From NCBI RefSeq assembly GCF_018332655.1, contig NZ_BOQL01000069.1, forward strand, positions 1 to 40,430: 40,430 nt of DNA. Direction: 5' to 3'. The first letter of the stretch is position 1. Every line of letters begins with the position of its first letter. The notes beneath the pieces were generated by a model. That model searched no databases and had not been told where the DNA came from. It worked only from the letters and a program-made list of their open reading frames with translations. The stretch is from Actinoplanes auranticolor (GTDB taxonomy: Bacteria; Actinomycetota; Actinomycetes; Mycobacteriales; Micromonosporaceae). The translations under genes were made by a program, and so were the position numbers. Positions 36,201 through 40,430 of this stretch are shown here, in pieces.

Positions 36201-39200
36201 GTCACCGCCGTAGTACGGCGTCTGCTGGCGCTGCCGGGCGATGACCCGCAGGTTGGCCTCACCGGTGCGCTGCCCGAGGACCTGACCGCGGAACTCCTCG
36301 GCCGTGCCGGTGCCGGGCACCTGCCGGGAGACGACGTCGTAGAGCGAGCCGGGGGCGAGCGTGCCGGCGGGCTGGCCGGTGAACCACTGGTGGGACAGCG
36401 TCGCCACGACTTCCGCCGCGTGGTCGAACTCGTCCTGGATCCGGGCGGGGGTGCTCGACATGGCGTACAGATGCGCGTCGACCAGGCGGTCGTCGGGATC
36501 CAGGCCGAAAGCCGGTCCGCCGGGCGTCTCCAGCGAGACCGTGGTGGCCAGCTTGTTGTGCGGCTCGCCGCCGAGCTGAATGCGCTGCTCGGGGGTGAGC
36601 CCCGGCCACCCGGTCGGCTCGGGCGTCGCCTCCGGGTCCGCCGGAGGTTTCGGCGCGGCGGCCGGCGCCCACGTGGCCTGGTACGGCGTGGACCGCGGCT
36701 CACCGGACTCGGCCAGGGCGGCGTCGCGGTACCGCTCCAGCTGGGCGGACGTGTCGGCGAGATCCTTGCCCACCGGGGCGAACAAGCGCTTCTGGACGCT
36801 CGCGCCGAGGACGGTGTGCGTCTGCGGCAGCCGGCCGGTGACGGCGAACTCGGCGGCCAGCCGGGACAGGTCGGTCGGCACGGCGGTCGCGCTGAACGAG
36901 CTCTGGAACGCCGAACCCCGCAGCGGGTGCCGGTTGTTCTGCGAGTCCGTCCGGAGCTGCGCGGAGCGCGTCGCGTCGGACACCTCCGCCGCGGCATAGT
37001 CGTGGTTCAGCTCGTTGCGGTACGCCCGCATCAGCCCCTCGGCCAGCTGCGGGAACTCCGCGCCGGTGTCGCCGAAGCGCACGTTGTCGTCGCCGAGCAC
37101 CACCAGGGCGTCCACGAAGAGGTTCGGCTCCGGCGTGTACGGCAGCATCGCGTGGATGTCGGCCTGCCGGTCGCGGGTCTCCATGTCCTCCCGCACGGCG
37201 GACACGAAGTCGTCCAGGAACGCGTCCGACTCGGCCAGGGCCCGCCGGTTGTCGTAGAACGCCGCCGGATCCCGCTGCCGCTCGGTCTCCCAGTCGCTCG
37301 GGTTCTTGATCTTCTTGCCCGGCTTGAAATCTGCCTCGTGGGCGGAGATCCGGCGGACCGTGTCGGCCCGCAGGGTGGCGACGTCGTCGGGATCAACCCG
37401 GTAGCCGCCGCTGAACATCAGCGGGCGGGACGGGGTCCGCAGGTCCACGGCGGGCAGCGGCATCGTGTCCTTGAGCCGGTCCGGCGGCGACTCGTCCTCG
37501 GACAGGGAATCCTCGCTGGCAGGCGACTCCCGGCCGCTGACGGTCAGCCGGCCGTCGGGGTCGGCCGAGGTGATCCGCTGGACCTCGGCGAAGACGTGCG
37601 AACCGTCGGCGACGGTCCGGGCCCCGGTGTCGAAGTCCTGGATCGAGAGGTACGGGTACGTGCCCGCGCCGGCGAACGCCTCCACGACGGCGACGTTGTC
37701 CGGGTCGGTCAGCACGGCGTTGCGGACCCGGCCGTGCGGGAACTTGCCCTTGCCGTTGTCGCCGACCGCGTACCCGTTGACGGCGATCGGCACGTCGAGC
37801 GTCCGGGCGATCTCCAGGGCCTCCGCCACCGCCTGCTTGAGCTGTCTGGACGCCTTCTTGTCCATCGAGTTGACGCCCAGCACGAAGGCGACCTTGACGT
37901 CTCCGGCGGTCTCCGGGGGCCGGACGGCCGCGATGACCTCCGCGAGCCGGTTGACCTCACCGACCGGCAGGATCATGTTGACCACGAAGGCGAGGTCGGC
38001 CCGCTGCTCGATCAGCTCCCGGGAGGTGTCCCGGTAGGTGCTCGCGTCAACCGGCGTACGGGTGCCGAGCAGATCCTCGAAGGCGCTGTTCCGGCCGCCG
38101 GGCACCCGTACGGGCCGGAACGGCGGCTGCGGGGCGGGCCGGGTCCCCAGCGCCGAGTCGTCCCGGGTATCACCCCGGGGTGCGACGGCCGGCGGCAGGT
38201 CCCCGCGGTCGGCGGAGAGCACTGTCTCACTGGTCTGCCCGATCTGATCGACGTGCCGCTGCAGGACCTCCGGCGCAGCCGTCTCCCGGGTCGTCGCCAT
38301 GAGCGAGTTGTCGTGGTGCACCCGGGCCGCGTCCGGGCCGGTGTGGAAGACCCGCTTGATCTCCTGACCGTCCGGGCCGGTCAGGTCGGTGTCGGCGTAC
38401 TCGTCGGTGAGAGCGTAGAAGTGGCCGACCTCGTGGGCCAGCTCGATCGCGCTGTCGCCGGTCGACCAGACCGTCTGCGTGGTCGGCGGTGGCACCGCGT
38501 CGACCGAAGCGTCGTGCAGGGCGACAACGGCGTGCGCATCGGCCGGACCGACGAACTCGACGTTGGCGTTGAGCTGGTCCCCGCGGGGGCCGATGCTGAA
38601 GCCACGGTTGTACAGGGCCGCCACACCGGCCTTCACCCGGTCCTGGACGAGCTTGATCTGGGCGTCAGTCATCGGGCTCACCGGCGCGAGGTGCAGCTTG
38701 ACGGTGAAATCCTGCACCCGGCGCCCGTCGGGGGTGGTCAGGACTCGGTGGTCGTAGCGGATCAGCCCGTCGATGTGGCCCACCTGCGGCCGGGGTGCGG
38801 CGTCGACCGGCACGTCCAGCTCCGCCGCCTGGTACGACTGGGCGACCACCTCTGGCAGGCCCGGCGCGCCGGGGGCGAGCTCAACGACGTCGTAGGCGGC
38901 GGTGTCGGCGACCCGCACCGGGGTGGCCTGCTGCGTGCGCAGGTCCTTGATGTCCTGCTCGGAAACCGGGTCCGGCACCCGTGCCGGACCCTGACCCGGC
39001 ATGCGCACATCCTGGTCGGGAGCGGGCGCCGGGCGGGTCTGGGCCAGGCTCTCCTCGGTGGCTGCCCGGGTCTCGGCGTCCACCGGCGAGACCGTGAAGT
39101 CGCTGAGGTCGACGGCGAGGTCGGACTCGGTCAGCGGCGAGACGTCCGCGGTCGCCGGCGGGACCGTGGTGTCGAGCTTGGGCAGGTCGGCCGGGGAGGG

Positions 39201-40430
39201 GCGGGAGGTCGCAGCGGTCGTGTCGCCGGGCTGCTGGGTCGCGGGCTGCTGCGTCCCGGGAGCGGTTGGTGACGTGGATGCGAGGGATGTGGGGGCGTTC
39301 ACCGAGAGGCTGGTGGGCGGTTGGATCGCGGCCGGCGGTGGTGCGGTGCTCCGGTCGGTGGTGGTGGCCGGCGCGGTGTGGGTGTCGAGCGGGGCCGGCG
39401 TCTGGGTTTGCGGGGTCGCGGTGGTCGAGCCGGCCGGGCCTGTGGAGGGTGGGGCCGCGACCGGGCCCGGAGGTGGCGTTTGGACGGTGCCGGGCGCCGG
39501 CGCGGAGGAGGTCTGGGGTGCGGGTGTCTGCACGTCGGCCGGGGCGGTGACGACGGACGGCGCGGCGACCGTGGTGTCGAAGCCGGGCAGGCCCTGAGGG
39601 GCAGCGACGGGCGGGACCGCCGGGGTGGGCGCGGTCGTGGGTGCCGTGTTGGCGGCCGGGGGAGCGCTGTTGCCGACCGGGGCTGAGAGCGCAGGGTTGT
39701 TGCCGGCCGGGGCCGGGGGTGCTGCGGTGTTGCCGGCAGGGACGGGCGTGGGTGCCGTCTGACCTGCGGGAACGGGCGTGGGGGTGCCGGAGGTGTCCAA
39801 GCCGGGCGCGGTGGCGCCGACCGGAGCCGGCGTGGGGGTGCCCACGGTCCCCGGCGCTGGGGACCCTGGGGACGCGTGCGCTGGGGATCCGGTGGGCGCG
39901 GGCGCCGGCGAGCCCTCGGGCGCGGAGGCGGGGGAGCCCGTGGGTGCGGATGCGGGGGCACTGACCGGGGTCGGCGCTGCGGTGGGTGAAGTGGTACCGG
40001 CGTGCGGCGGCGGGTTTCCGCCGGATGCCTCCGTAGTGCTGGGTGCGCCTACCGGCCCGGGCGCGCCAGTAGGCCCGGTCGCACCGACAGGCGCCGGGCC
40101 ACCCACTGCACCGGGTGCGCCGACAGGAGCCGGCCCGCCGGCCGGGGTTGGCCCGCCTGCTGGGGCTGGTCCACCCGTTGGCGCTGGGCCGCTCACCGGG
40201 GCTGGGCCACCTACTGGCGCTGGGCCGCCGACCGGGGCTGGCCCGCCTGTTGGGGCCTGGCCGCCGACCGGGGCCGGGCCACCTGCTGGGGCCTGGCCAC
40301 CGGCTGCAACCGGGCCGCCTGCTGGGGCTGGCCCACCCACCGGTACTGCTCCGACCGGGGCCGGGTCGACTGCTGGCGCCGGCCCGCCGACTGGGCCGCC
40401 TCCGCCGATCGGGGCGGGGCCGCCTGCGCC
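21495..40430 (-). CDS. Giant multidomain RHS polymorphic toxin (5' end beyond window)
   Basis: The frame is open to the window edge, so more than 6,300 residues are encoded; the GTG at 40340 is only an in-frame codon and is used as residue 1 here. Order: Pro/Ala/Gly repeats (1-410), zincin (about 520-720), GT-A-like region (780-1215), clan-CD-like protease (1490-1620), helical segment (1640-1970), beta-rich modules with coiled coil (2050-3835), RHS shell 1 (3840-4750), variable region with papain-fold domain (4751-5370), RHS shell 2 (5371-6281). No membrane helix or Sec signal is visible in the part present. Not a single frame lesion occurs over 18.9 kb. Neighbours point to immunity and type VII export. 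The family is actinobacterial giant RHS/YD-repeat effectors; the double-shell order is unlike the standard single shell with a C-terminal toxin tip. Confidence 0.9.
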   Translation of the reverse strand, partial: GAGGPAPIGGGGPVGGPAPAVDPAPVGAVPVGGPAPAGGPVAAGGQAPAGGPAPVGGQAPTGGPAPVGGPAPVGGPAPVSGPAPTGGPAPAGGPTPAGGPAPVGAPGAVGGPAPVGATGPTGAPGPVGAPSTTEASGGNPPPHAGTTSPTAAPTPVSAPASAPTGSPASAPEGSPAPAPTGSPAHASPGSPAPGTVGTPTPAPVGATAPGLDTSGTPTPVPAGQTAPTPVPAGNTAAPPAPAGNNPALSAPVGNSAPPAANTAPTTAPTPAVPPVAAPQGLPGFDTTVAAPSVVTAPADVQTPAPQTSSAPAPGTVQTPPPGPVAAPPSTGPAGSTTATPQTQTPAPLDTHTAPATTTDRSTAPPPAAIQPPTSLSVNAPTSLASTSPTAPGTQQPATQQPGDTTAATSRPSPADLPKLDTTVPPATADVSPLTESDLAVDLSDFTVSPVDAETRAATEESLAQTRPAPAPDQDVRMPGQGPARVPDPVSEQDIKDLRTQQATPVRVADTAAYDVVELAPGAPGLPEVVAQSYQAAELDVPVDAAPRPQVGHIDGLIRYDHRVLTTPDGRRVQDFTVKLHLAPVSPMTDAQIKLVQDRVKAGVAALYNRGFSIGPRGDQLNANVEFVGPADAHAVVALHDASVDAVPPPTTQTVWSTGDSAIELAHEVGHFYALTDEYADTDLTGPDGQEIKRVFHTGPDAARVHHDNSLMATTRETAAPEVLQRHVDQIGQTSETVLSADRGDLPPAVAPRGDTRDDSALGTRPAPQPPFRPVRVPGGRNSAFEDLLGTRTPVDASTYRDTSRELIEQRADLAFVVNMILPVGEVNRLAEVIAAVRPPETAGDVKVAFVLGVNSMDKKASRQLKQAVAEALEIARTLDVPIAVNGYAVGDNGKGKFPHGRVRNAVLTDPDNVAVVEAFAGAGTYPYLSIQDFDTGARTVADGSHVFAEVQRITSADPDGRLTVSGRESPASEDSLSEDESPPDRLKDTMPLPAVDLRTPSRPLMFSGGYRVDPDDVATLRADTVRRISAHEADFKPGKKIKNPSDWETERQRDPAAFYDNRRALAESDAFLDDFVSAVREDMETRDRQADIHAMLPYTPEPNLFVDALVVLGDDNVRFGDTGAEFPQLAEGLMRAYRNELNHDYAAAEVSDATRSAQLRTDSQNNRHPLRGSAFQSSFSATAVPTDLSRLAAEFAVTGRLPQTHTVLGASVQKRLFAPVGKDLADTSAQLERYRDAALAESGEPRSTPYQATWAPAAAPKPPADPEATPEPTGWPGLTPEQRIQLGGEPHNKLATTVSLETPGGPAFGLDPDDRLVDAHLYAMSSTPARIQDEFDHAAEVVATLSHQWFTGQPAGTLAPGSLYDVVSRQVPGTGTAEEFRGQVLGQRTGEANLRVIARQRQQTPYYGGDFALAAVVPPTAGTRRTPVTDADRGRITGAHNAVAQAVAYAAGLELTVHTPDGESQTFTPVGKPAPQKLAVTRTIDANGNVSYAPGRPAAPTLTSFPASTGPRRDPRATPQPARVAAGLMYATPTDRATRETATSPVYAGRTDRYHVFSHGNPRELEVGSSRVTPAQLAATIRADPTWDGRPVVLIACDTGVDRIDGFAAQLARELPGVPVIAPAGIVWAGNLGHALVTPSDALGPDGEPRYASPAPDSRFIQFETSAAAPDQVITTDLPFVLDAATPLGGFDADHLGAAVDQLALQAGEVADTIAAEARPAVDTIAPALADVVTAADAQVLATELHQDARNLHDDLTEARAVNTERADDAPQLARAARDAGRLAPDNSTGRAYRDLATHAEQQVRAADGPVRAALADASAHAPAVRGFRDSAARAEAVAQQAAADLDQLRGYHDELVALRDESRQWSDQAAEAARDAAAARLLPPGTDQQIQIADAFLRSFQALQEIGRRQVRTDALNRRIDALGDLPATVGAVRADVRDAGTLIADAAAREPAALAAHSAAIERLNAADDRLRRTEELLNDVYDRADQLGIPPAAPQPTATVDSDSDDDLEPPADLLTEVDLDADPPADLLVEAGPTLRPFRPMAPLPAIAEDIELDELDPAGPADSIIGVAISTEGDVAMPAAMAPPNLRDNLQGYLRDSRTLGAAEQTRATEGGDLTDGLRLLGVPSSVLTELRADVRNDVDQFLRAGRPYPVTVGGRPAELVVTARLDWDGLRTERAATDAVKAGGKDDSTFTHSVRHTRDLHVEPRATVTAMPPLAAGLGATVPTVPLTTAATSYRADFSTVTTVKLDNQAEVTVPIVFTATLRDADGRPVDPRPADQRDAGPGTVTATGVVPLRVPTQLTDPGPLFGPAPRKLAAPLPTRFGVESVTSTPDPEAGSYFDQVDRMLREDGLGDLTRVGAPGRSVLQRFLSDGNLSAKLVQAATHDPDDPDTGWITSEPLTRAHESAWRRIFPGRDRALQLRLVARQVQVVETVAAAEHSDVTKMSGADTDSTTADRPWTVWGMAGGGTDVAPVSFLVGPRVSVSRKGPNTQSFTDGIHARDTLETTGPAVRYRTVYDLQVRPLGRPARTLAGPVETMQWTASDRVKETALDPGAAPWSGRTGTARTHFAPEHIEQGRSFGGAYVQDLNGGDKLYRAVADALRSVPGHRGFSFQKDTFVKQFGDETLADGLSAGVQAILARDATARTRLSDRQLRFLLDRIVGPGLEIPLMKNGVLHDYSTVVTVTGELSDLSDGELRDNGEQRTADKRTRKSAFTGGQERSRTGELSIEGRVLGPVGRAISTVLGGPRVSHTSVRGHDLTVSKAHGTDVRHAPGLTVEGKLADVPMREFAGTLTVRATSQSSVRPNQNFRHLVPGSPGRGTPALISGSVVPPTEHKLELRLLVPEHRVSHAPPAAARAPQPRDQEWMAYAPPLSTLSGGFPHELDGSRIETFLGAGHLRDAVKETLVRAADDPIFGFPDGPISGTVGNSLSPERLSNDPELFSTALSIDHLSYGRRASDVTAGVKVRLRPTNPRILPASEFERVKDVLAGGSGSSAKRGSAWEASASVTGVASIAGMAQDHGASSTTPGGVIIATVTPWQRTWGSVREQSVAGVSKVKVSGRPERRVLVQLDVDAEIVAEARRTGNLDILGVLPGEPVRRAGQRLTLPDSMLMWLTEDQVHRIQEQDLARGRRQAEVELQQLHAGQAEGQRDRHDAQRAGLDAQHRLASAPADVRQREHDDLRGRQEAERQAMLDRQATERRLVTDAHTERAAALDRSRPPVITPPATTESPAPPLGTGRKPSLGIGGVSSTLDLSNRVGAVRRAVAEVIGGSRGEQVAAALLPESAADQPHDNVRALNSFLSGAHHHANAALNGGRSVPLRLEGRFGGHTYQATLSAAILGDPLFTGLEHVDELQVGDKTTVTVTETDSRGRTLGAISVNLRAQGTNTDSQTAAEKARDTGHGATSETVGGGYVATANLGVRSTDDVSKDALTYSQSLTVKGPVATYTADLALDLTVTGDALPAAGAVVHDQRPVTLRLHPSPARIEGPAGVAQPPTPVPAAELPDDARARWRTADGHDSLPEPGRYAVEHVWADVADLHRAAEQALTASGATVDESTRAALRDTVSGIDLKAAHPAMLSTGFPVPLNRKLGRDLVLEARLVARPRFAGADADVTIAGSVKDARSSTVTQKSGHTYAVKMSGPVLAAGAGHPGGAGKIGDRNEFGAVSGSTVYEQQLYATDPDRRLSSTATTDTTEHTVRPTEQTDPDARLTQSLAYSVEYRFVARTLSATGGEPTPVAGTEVRVADAIAIRMSDAAARERTGTDLPAPLRQSAVDVAEHGETVSAAVRRRDGLRAQPSPDAGLLAAAEQAVNTAETAWWTARHAHDEQLDAYRRDLPAPGRPATEPVSPPPPLSEVPPAAVAKSTAETPTVGDPIDVTTGRMIYTETDLRLPGLTLARTHRSDYRWGRSFGPTWASTLDQRIITDERQAYFLAADGSISTYPLPAEGREALPVLGGGGPLRRLAGGGWLLAGRDAMLLFAPGGDGADAWLSDIATADIRWQLRRADDGTPDLLLSSSGSRVELDTADGLVLGARVVLGDAAARPVELPTFRYDNRRHLVGIRNSSGLETLLRYDEAGRIVRWEDRNGEWFRYAYDSAGRCVSTDGSGGYLRYSFRYDPGSTTVTNSLGHPTRYELNERLQVTAIVDPLGATTRQEWDAANRLLSRTDPLGRVTRYGYDSRQRPLSLTRPDGSRFTVTYADDGRAVALVGPDGVARTLPERTAAPVGSSDGTTTEFGWTDEGDLAWRTRPDGSEQSWHYDGEGNLVEVIDPGGRAVKLEYGPFDLPTARIDEMGHRTEFTYDTELRLSTVVNPAGQVWSYAYDPAGRLCEQTDFDGRTQRYRHDAAGQLVAYTDAAGTTTHYRYDALGRVVERRVGDRVTRLGYDAAGLVESVAGPDATVRFERDAEGRVTAETINGRTVRTSYDGARVAARTTPSGRRSRWTYDAQGRPESLATGAHLLRFEHDAAGREISRAIGDLVALRQSFDAAGRLAVQHIADATEQGFSYDAADRITAIGDRSFSTDDTGRIRTVTGAAGETEHYEYDEAGNLIGTGRDRWELDGTMLVRSDDATFDYDGKGRLVRRADTTGTWEFTWDAEDRMTGVTTPDGDRWHYLYDGFGRRITKRRLGADGRVLAEVHFAWSGDLLLEQSDGTTTTTWDYRPDGSAPVAQTDDDALHAVITDTVGTPTHLVTPGGALSWWSRGDLWGRSRQTGSTPLRFPGQYHDAETGLHYNRFRYYDPATARYVSPDPLGLSGGPNPTAYVTNPLTVADPLGLTSCKPAQPALDPVAAAGPVPDPSSGPTDLPANANAPTPESLYGMPQWVQVAVYDTNGNFLRYRDVLRETPSPPPLTTPAGQMSSLADQWFDSVAPAGQAALADPSSSANASLQQIQQQMQSLAGRRPHTGPRNADFIEPLVGIRRYQNAMRGGREVRGIGNEISDEPDGGRRTARQIARYLRGRGPISEIGSAAGREFATVVNFSERARGYNSEVNTLSNTLLFIHGATTPEAAAAQWRNVGDWFRPAQAGYAGDEYAPNPPAPLYQNMPPQRETAPSRTMQPIIVTAEPAERSDRSRSPRERERSHRSSRRYRSRDRYGFQGSQTGPATVPGTATPATNQFTTPLADQLTALDGNPQAQAQLLDSFRDQLSQNVTLSDGSTLQVLAANAHGTTGNTDADLQTLNTVDRGHLQQIHGSRDPANTNDCIPLTLAVDSYRQSGAVVGVPAQTQPLALSTLIQRYPGRNVNELNTITGLMDALGAMPNGTTGIVGLRSGAPGTVGHVINVAKDQRGRVTFEDAQVPGLATLSPIGPDGSVVLIQTSDPAPASPIDTTMTTGSDVASDSDVDMTSDRAGDSDVDMTSDHDSDADSDVLMGSMPEFTPTPATFSDVAPEAVAKTTEQTPVAGDPIDLTTGRMLLTHTDATLPGLTLERTYRSDYRWGRSFGRSWASTLDQRVIIDREQVRYLAADGSLLTYPLPAEGETALPTTGKALPLRRLVGGGWWLSDPTTGRSLLFAPANDTESLLSDVSEAGVRWSVTRDRRGTPTELRSSAGATIVFASSAGLVTMVSLPNAAGDLMAAAQFGYDSDLNLVAVTNSSGEAETFDYAGGRIVRWEDRNGEWYTYTYDEAGRCVSTDGKGGYLRYRFDYLPGRTVVTDSLGAVRTYELNDRFQVVAETDALGATTRNEWDEAYRLRSHTDALGRVTSYEYDADGRPTVTVRADGKRSTTTYDKLGRAISWTGFDGNTRNRQFDENGLMIAEVDASGEVVRFEQAAEDGQGTVIHVGPTAYVRNPAQLITSMKTGDSETRYVYDALGRIYSVENERGLTEFGWTLEGDLAWRENPDGTVEEFVYDGEGNLIEAVDATGRRTIREYGAFDLVTAEIDDDGKRTEYRYDTELRLVAIINPAGETWRYTYDPNGRMVSETDFGGRTQRYAYDAAGQLIAHTDAAGEVTSYTYDMLGQVIERRTGAAVTQYAYDAAGRVLGARDADSEIRLERDAAGRVIAETVNGNTVATTYSEQLGAVTARTRPSGAVTQWSYDESGRPAALAAGGQQVRFAYDGNREVARSSDAGLSLQQAFDEFGRLSAQRIAGVTDRRFDYDTTGRLTAVQDVVQGDRKVHEEQPGDVRYAYDALGRPVTRSDAAGDWQLEWDHLDRLAGVTTPTGDRWRYRYDAFGRRIAKQRLGAKNAVLEETVFVWSGNLLVEQHHRTRAGVSTTAWEYHPAAAHPIAQVTDGTLHTVVTDGAGVPMDVVGIDGTRTGDAAAIPLRVGGRYLDAETGLQYDRSRSYYDAAAARFLPEPRTAPVPAQR
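24300..24420 (-). repeat. Asp/Ser-rich acidic repeat linker
   Basis: The encoded linker repeats DSDVDMTSD with period 12 residues and includes DSDADSDV. At DNA level an identical 22-base block recurs at 24343-24364 and 24379-24400, 36 bases apart. It joins the papain-fold domain to RHS shell 2. Confidence 0.75.
24445..24990 (-). other. Papain-fold (glutamine deamidase type) toxin-like domain
   Basis: NTNDCIPLTLAVDSYRQSG holds the candidate nucleophile Cys (codon 24807-24809, residue 5178). GTVGHVINVAKDQRGRVTFE follows with His (24579-24581, residue 5254) and the Asp of FEDAQ (24531-24533, residue 5270). The N-D-C-x-x-x-x-x-L, H-x-I-N and D-x-Q spacing is that of papain-fold toxin 1 (glutamine deamidase) domains in polymorphic toxins. 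These deamidate or cleave host proteins; the target here is unknown. Confidence 0.8.
24991..26087 (-). other. Variable region after RHS shell 1, with Arg/Ser-rich linker
   Basis: Directly after the DPLGL core comes a Pro/Ala linker, then PESLYGMPQWVQVAVYDTNG, a helical stretch with IQQQMQSLAGRRPHTGPRNA, FIEPLVGIRRYQNAMRGGRE and TARQIARYLRGRGPISEIG, then PTRUNC-free linker text ending in an Arg/Ser-rich segment at 25125-25210 (RSDRSRSPRERERSHRSSRR, YRSRDRYG). I do not recognise the helical part. It may be a pretoxin or a second effector unit. Confidence 0.65.
26088..28815 (-). other. RHS shell 1 with intact core motif
   Basis: It begins VGDPIDVTTGRMIYTETDLR (DUF6531), continues with YD repeats (RYAYDSAGRCVSTDGSGG, HYRYDALGRVVERRVGD), and ends with the complete hyperconserved core: RFPGQYHDAETGLHYNRFRY, YDPATARYVSPDPLGLSGGP and NPLTVADPLGL. 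The core ends at 26088, the usual junction to a toxin tip. Confidence 0.93.
28830..34190 (-). other. Beta-rich repeated modules with a coiled coil
   Basis: About 1,785 residues of unrecognised sequence. At least two related units are visible: one with QFLRAGRPYPVTVGGRPAEL then VVTARLDWDGL, the other with AALNGGRSVPLRLEGRFGGH then TYQATLSAAIL; both go on to TVT- or TVP-rich strands and a GT-x-T-x-S linker. Between them at 30780-31070 is a charged coiled coil (RQAEVELQQLHAGQAEGQRD, REHDDLRGRQEAERQAMLDR). It may form a shaft or stalk of the effector. Confidence 0.6.
34440..35420 (-). other. Helical/coiled-coil segment
   Basis: Ala-, Arg- and Asp-rich helices without prolines: EVADTIAAEARPAVDTIAPA, ATELHQDARNLHDDLTEARA, AARAEAVAQQAAADLDQLRG type sequence and NAADDRLRRTEELLNDVYDR. 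It links the protease region to the beta-rich modules. Confidence 0.65.
35460..35870 (-). other. Clan-CD-like (caspase/CHAT fold) cysteine protease domain
   Basis: TDRYHVFSHGNPRELEVGSS holds the candidate His (codon 35754-35756, residue 1529). GRPVVLIACDTGVDRIDGFA holds the candidate Cys (35640-35642, residue 1567), followed by QLARELPGVPVIAPAGIVW. The H-G after a hydrophobic strand and A-C after another strand are the catalytic signature of caspase-fold peptidases. It could cleave the effector itself on delivery (inference). Confidence 0.65.
36690..38000 (-). other. Possible GT-A-like (nucleotide-sugar transferase) region
   Basis: DLAFVVNMILPVGEVNRLAE, then VKVAFVLGVNSMDKKASRQL, VAVVEAFAGAGTYPYLSIQD followed by FDTG, an acidic DFD site, and NRHPLRGSAFQSSFSATAVP. 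The strand-helix alternation and DxD-like site resemble GT-A glycosyltransferases, but the match is by pattern only. Confidence 0.4.
38240..38860 (-). other. Zincin metallopeptidase domain
   Basis: SAIELAHEVGHFYALTDEYA carries HExGH with the first His at codon 38433-38435 (residue 636) and a downstream Asp-Glu. About 40 residues later, HHDNSLMATT gives a Met-turn-like SLM. The pattern HExGH-x-x-x-L-x-DEY plus SLM fits zincins seen in actinobacterial secreted and toxin proteins. The upstream strands (GLIRYDHRVLTTPDGRRVQD) belong to the same fold. Confidence 0.75.
40057..40430 (-). repeat. 18-bp (hexapeptide) GGPAPx tandem repeats
   Basis: The encoded chain repeats GGPAPV, GGQAPT, GGPAPA and variants at least 15 times and continues past the window edge. 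A looser Pro/Ala/Ser/Thr-rich tract (GSPAPAPTGS, PVPAGNTAAP) follows to about 39110. Such tracts are flexible spacers and are prone to copy-number change. Confidence 0.85.

Noticed and set aside
31911..39272. A 2,453-codon open frame on the + strand
   Set aside because: It is the mirror of the giant gene's frame; the protein is low-complexity and domain-free, while the minus frame has clear motifs.
1..40430. CRISPR array, tRNA or rRNA genes
   Set aside because: I saw no regularly spaced repeats of CRISPR type; the short-period repeats at 40 kb are in-frame protein repeats. No tRNA cloverleaf or rRNA motif was noticed, though a covariance search was not possible.

Overview
The window is GC-rich DNA with GTG starts, long open antisense frames and actinobacterial gene families (MMPL exporter, DUF2625, MmcQ/YjbR, IS1380, a type VII secretion-associated protein). 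I infer an actinomycete, probably of the Micromonosporaceae/Actinoplanes type; nothing here fixes the species.

Left part (1-17.9 kb): a mosaic of working metabolic, transport and regulatory genes and decayed DNA. The working genes are a ketopantoate-reductase-like enzyme overlapping an MMPL exporter, a divergent TetR regulator with an 11-bp inverted repeat between them, a MmcQ/YjbR protein divergent from a bile-acid:sodium-type symporter around a perfect 21-bp palindrome, a six-helix membrane protein, a PhyH dioxygenase, a GyrI-like effector-binding protein and a large Sec-exported beta-rich protein. Among them lie many broken genes: an MFS transporter, a tyrosine recombinase, IS3 and IS5 transposases, two DNA-ligase C-terminal fragments, an ECF sigma factor, a DUF2625 protein and a hypothetical gene. 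Most are broken by single-base shifts. One IS1380 element (11004-12578) looks intact and appears to have split a small membrane-protein gene.

Right part (17.9-40.4 kb): a single minus-strand polymorphic-toxin locus with no visible lesion. A giant gene enters from beyond the right edge and stops at 21495, giving more than 6,300 codons. In order it encodes Pro/Ala/Gly repeats, a zincin metallopeptidase, a possible GT-A-like domain, a clan-CD-like (caspase-fold) protease, a helical segment, about 5.4 kb of beta-rich modules with a coiled coil, a complete RHS shell, a papain-fold (glutamine deamidase type) toxin-like domain between an Arg/Ser-rich and an Asp/Ser-rich linker, and then a second RHS shell that ends without a toxin tip. 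Downstream on the same strand are a YrhB/Imm35-like immunity protein, a 306-aa protein, a type VII secretion-associated protein, a 229-aa paralogue of the 306-aa protein, and a PF11397-like GlcNAc-type glycosyltransferase. The last four are closely packed or overlap by ATGA.

Inference: the giant protein is a secreted effector, the small proteins provide immunity, loading or chaperone functions, and the glycosyltransferase modifies the effector or a target. The toxin-between-two-shells layout is the most unusual feature of the window.
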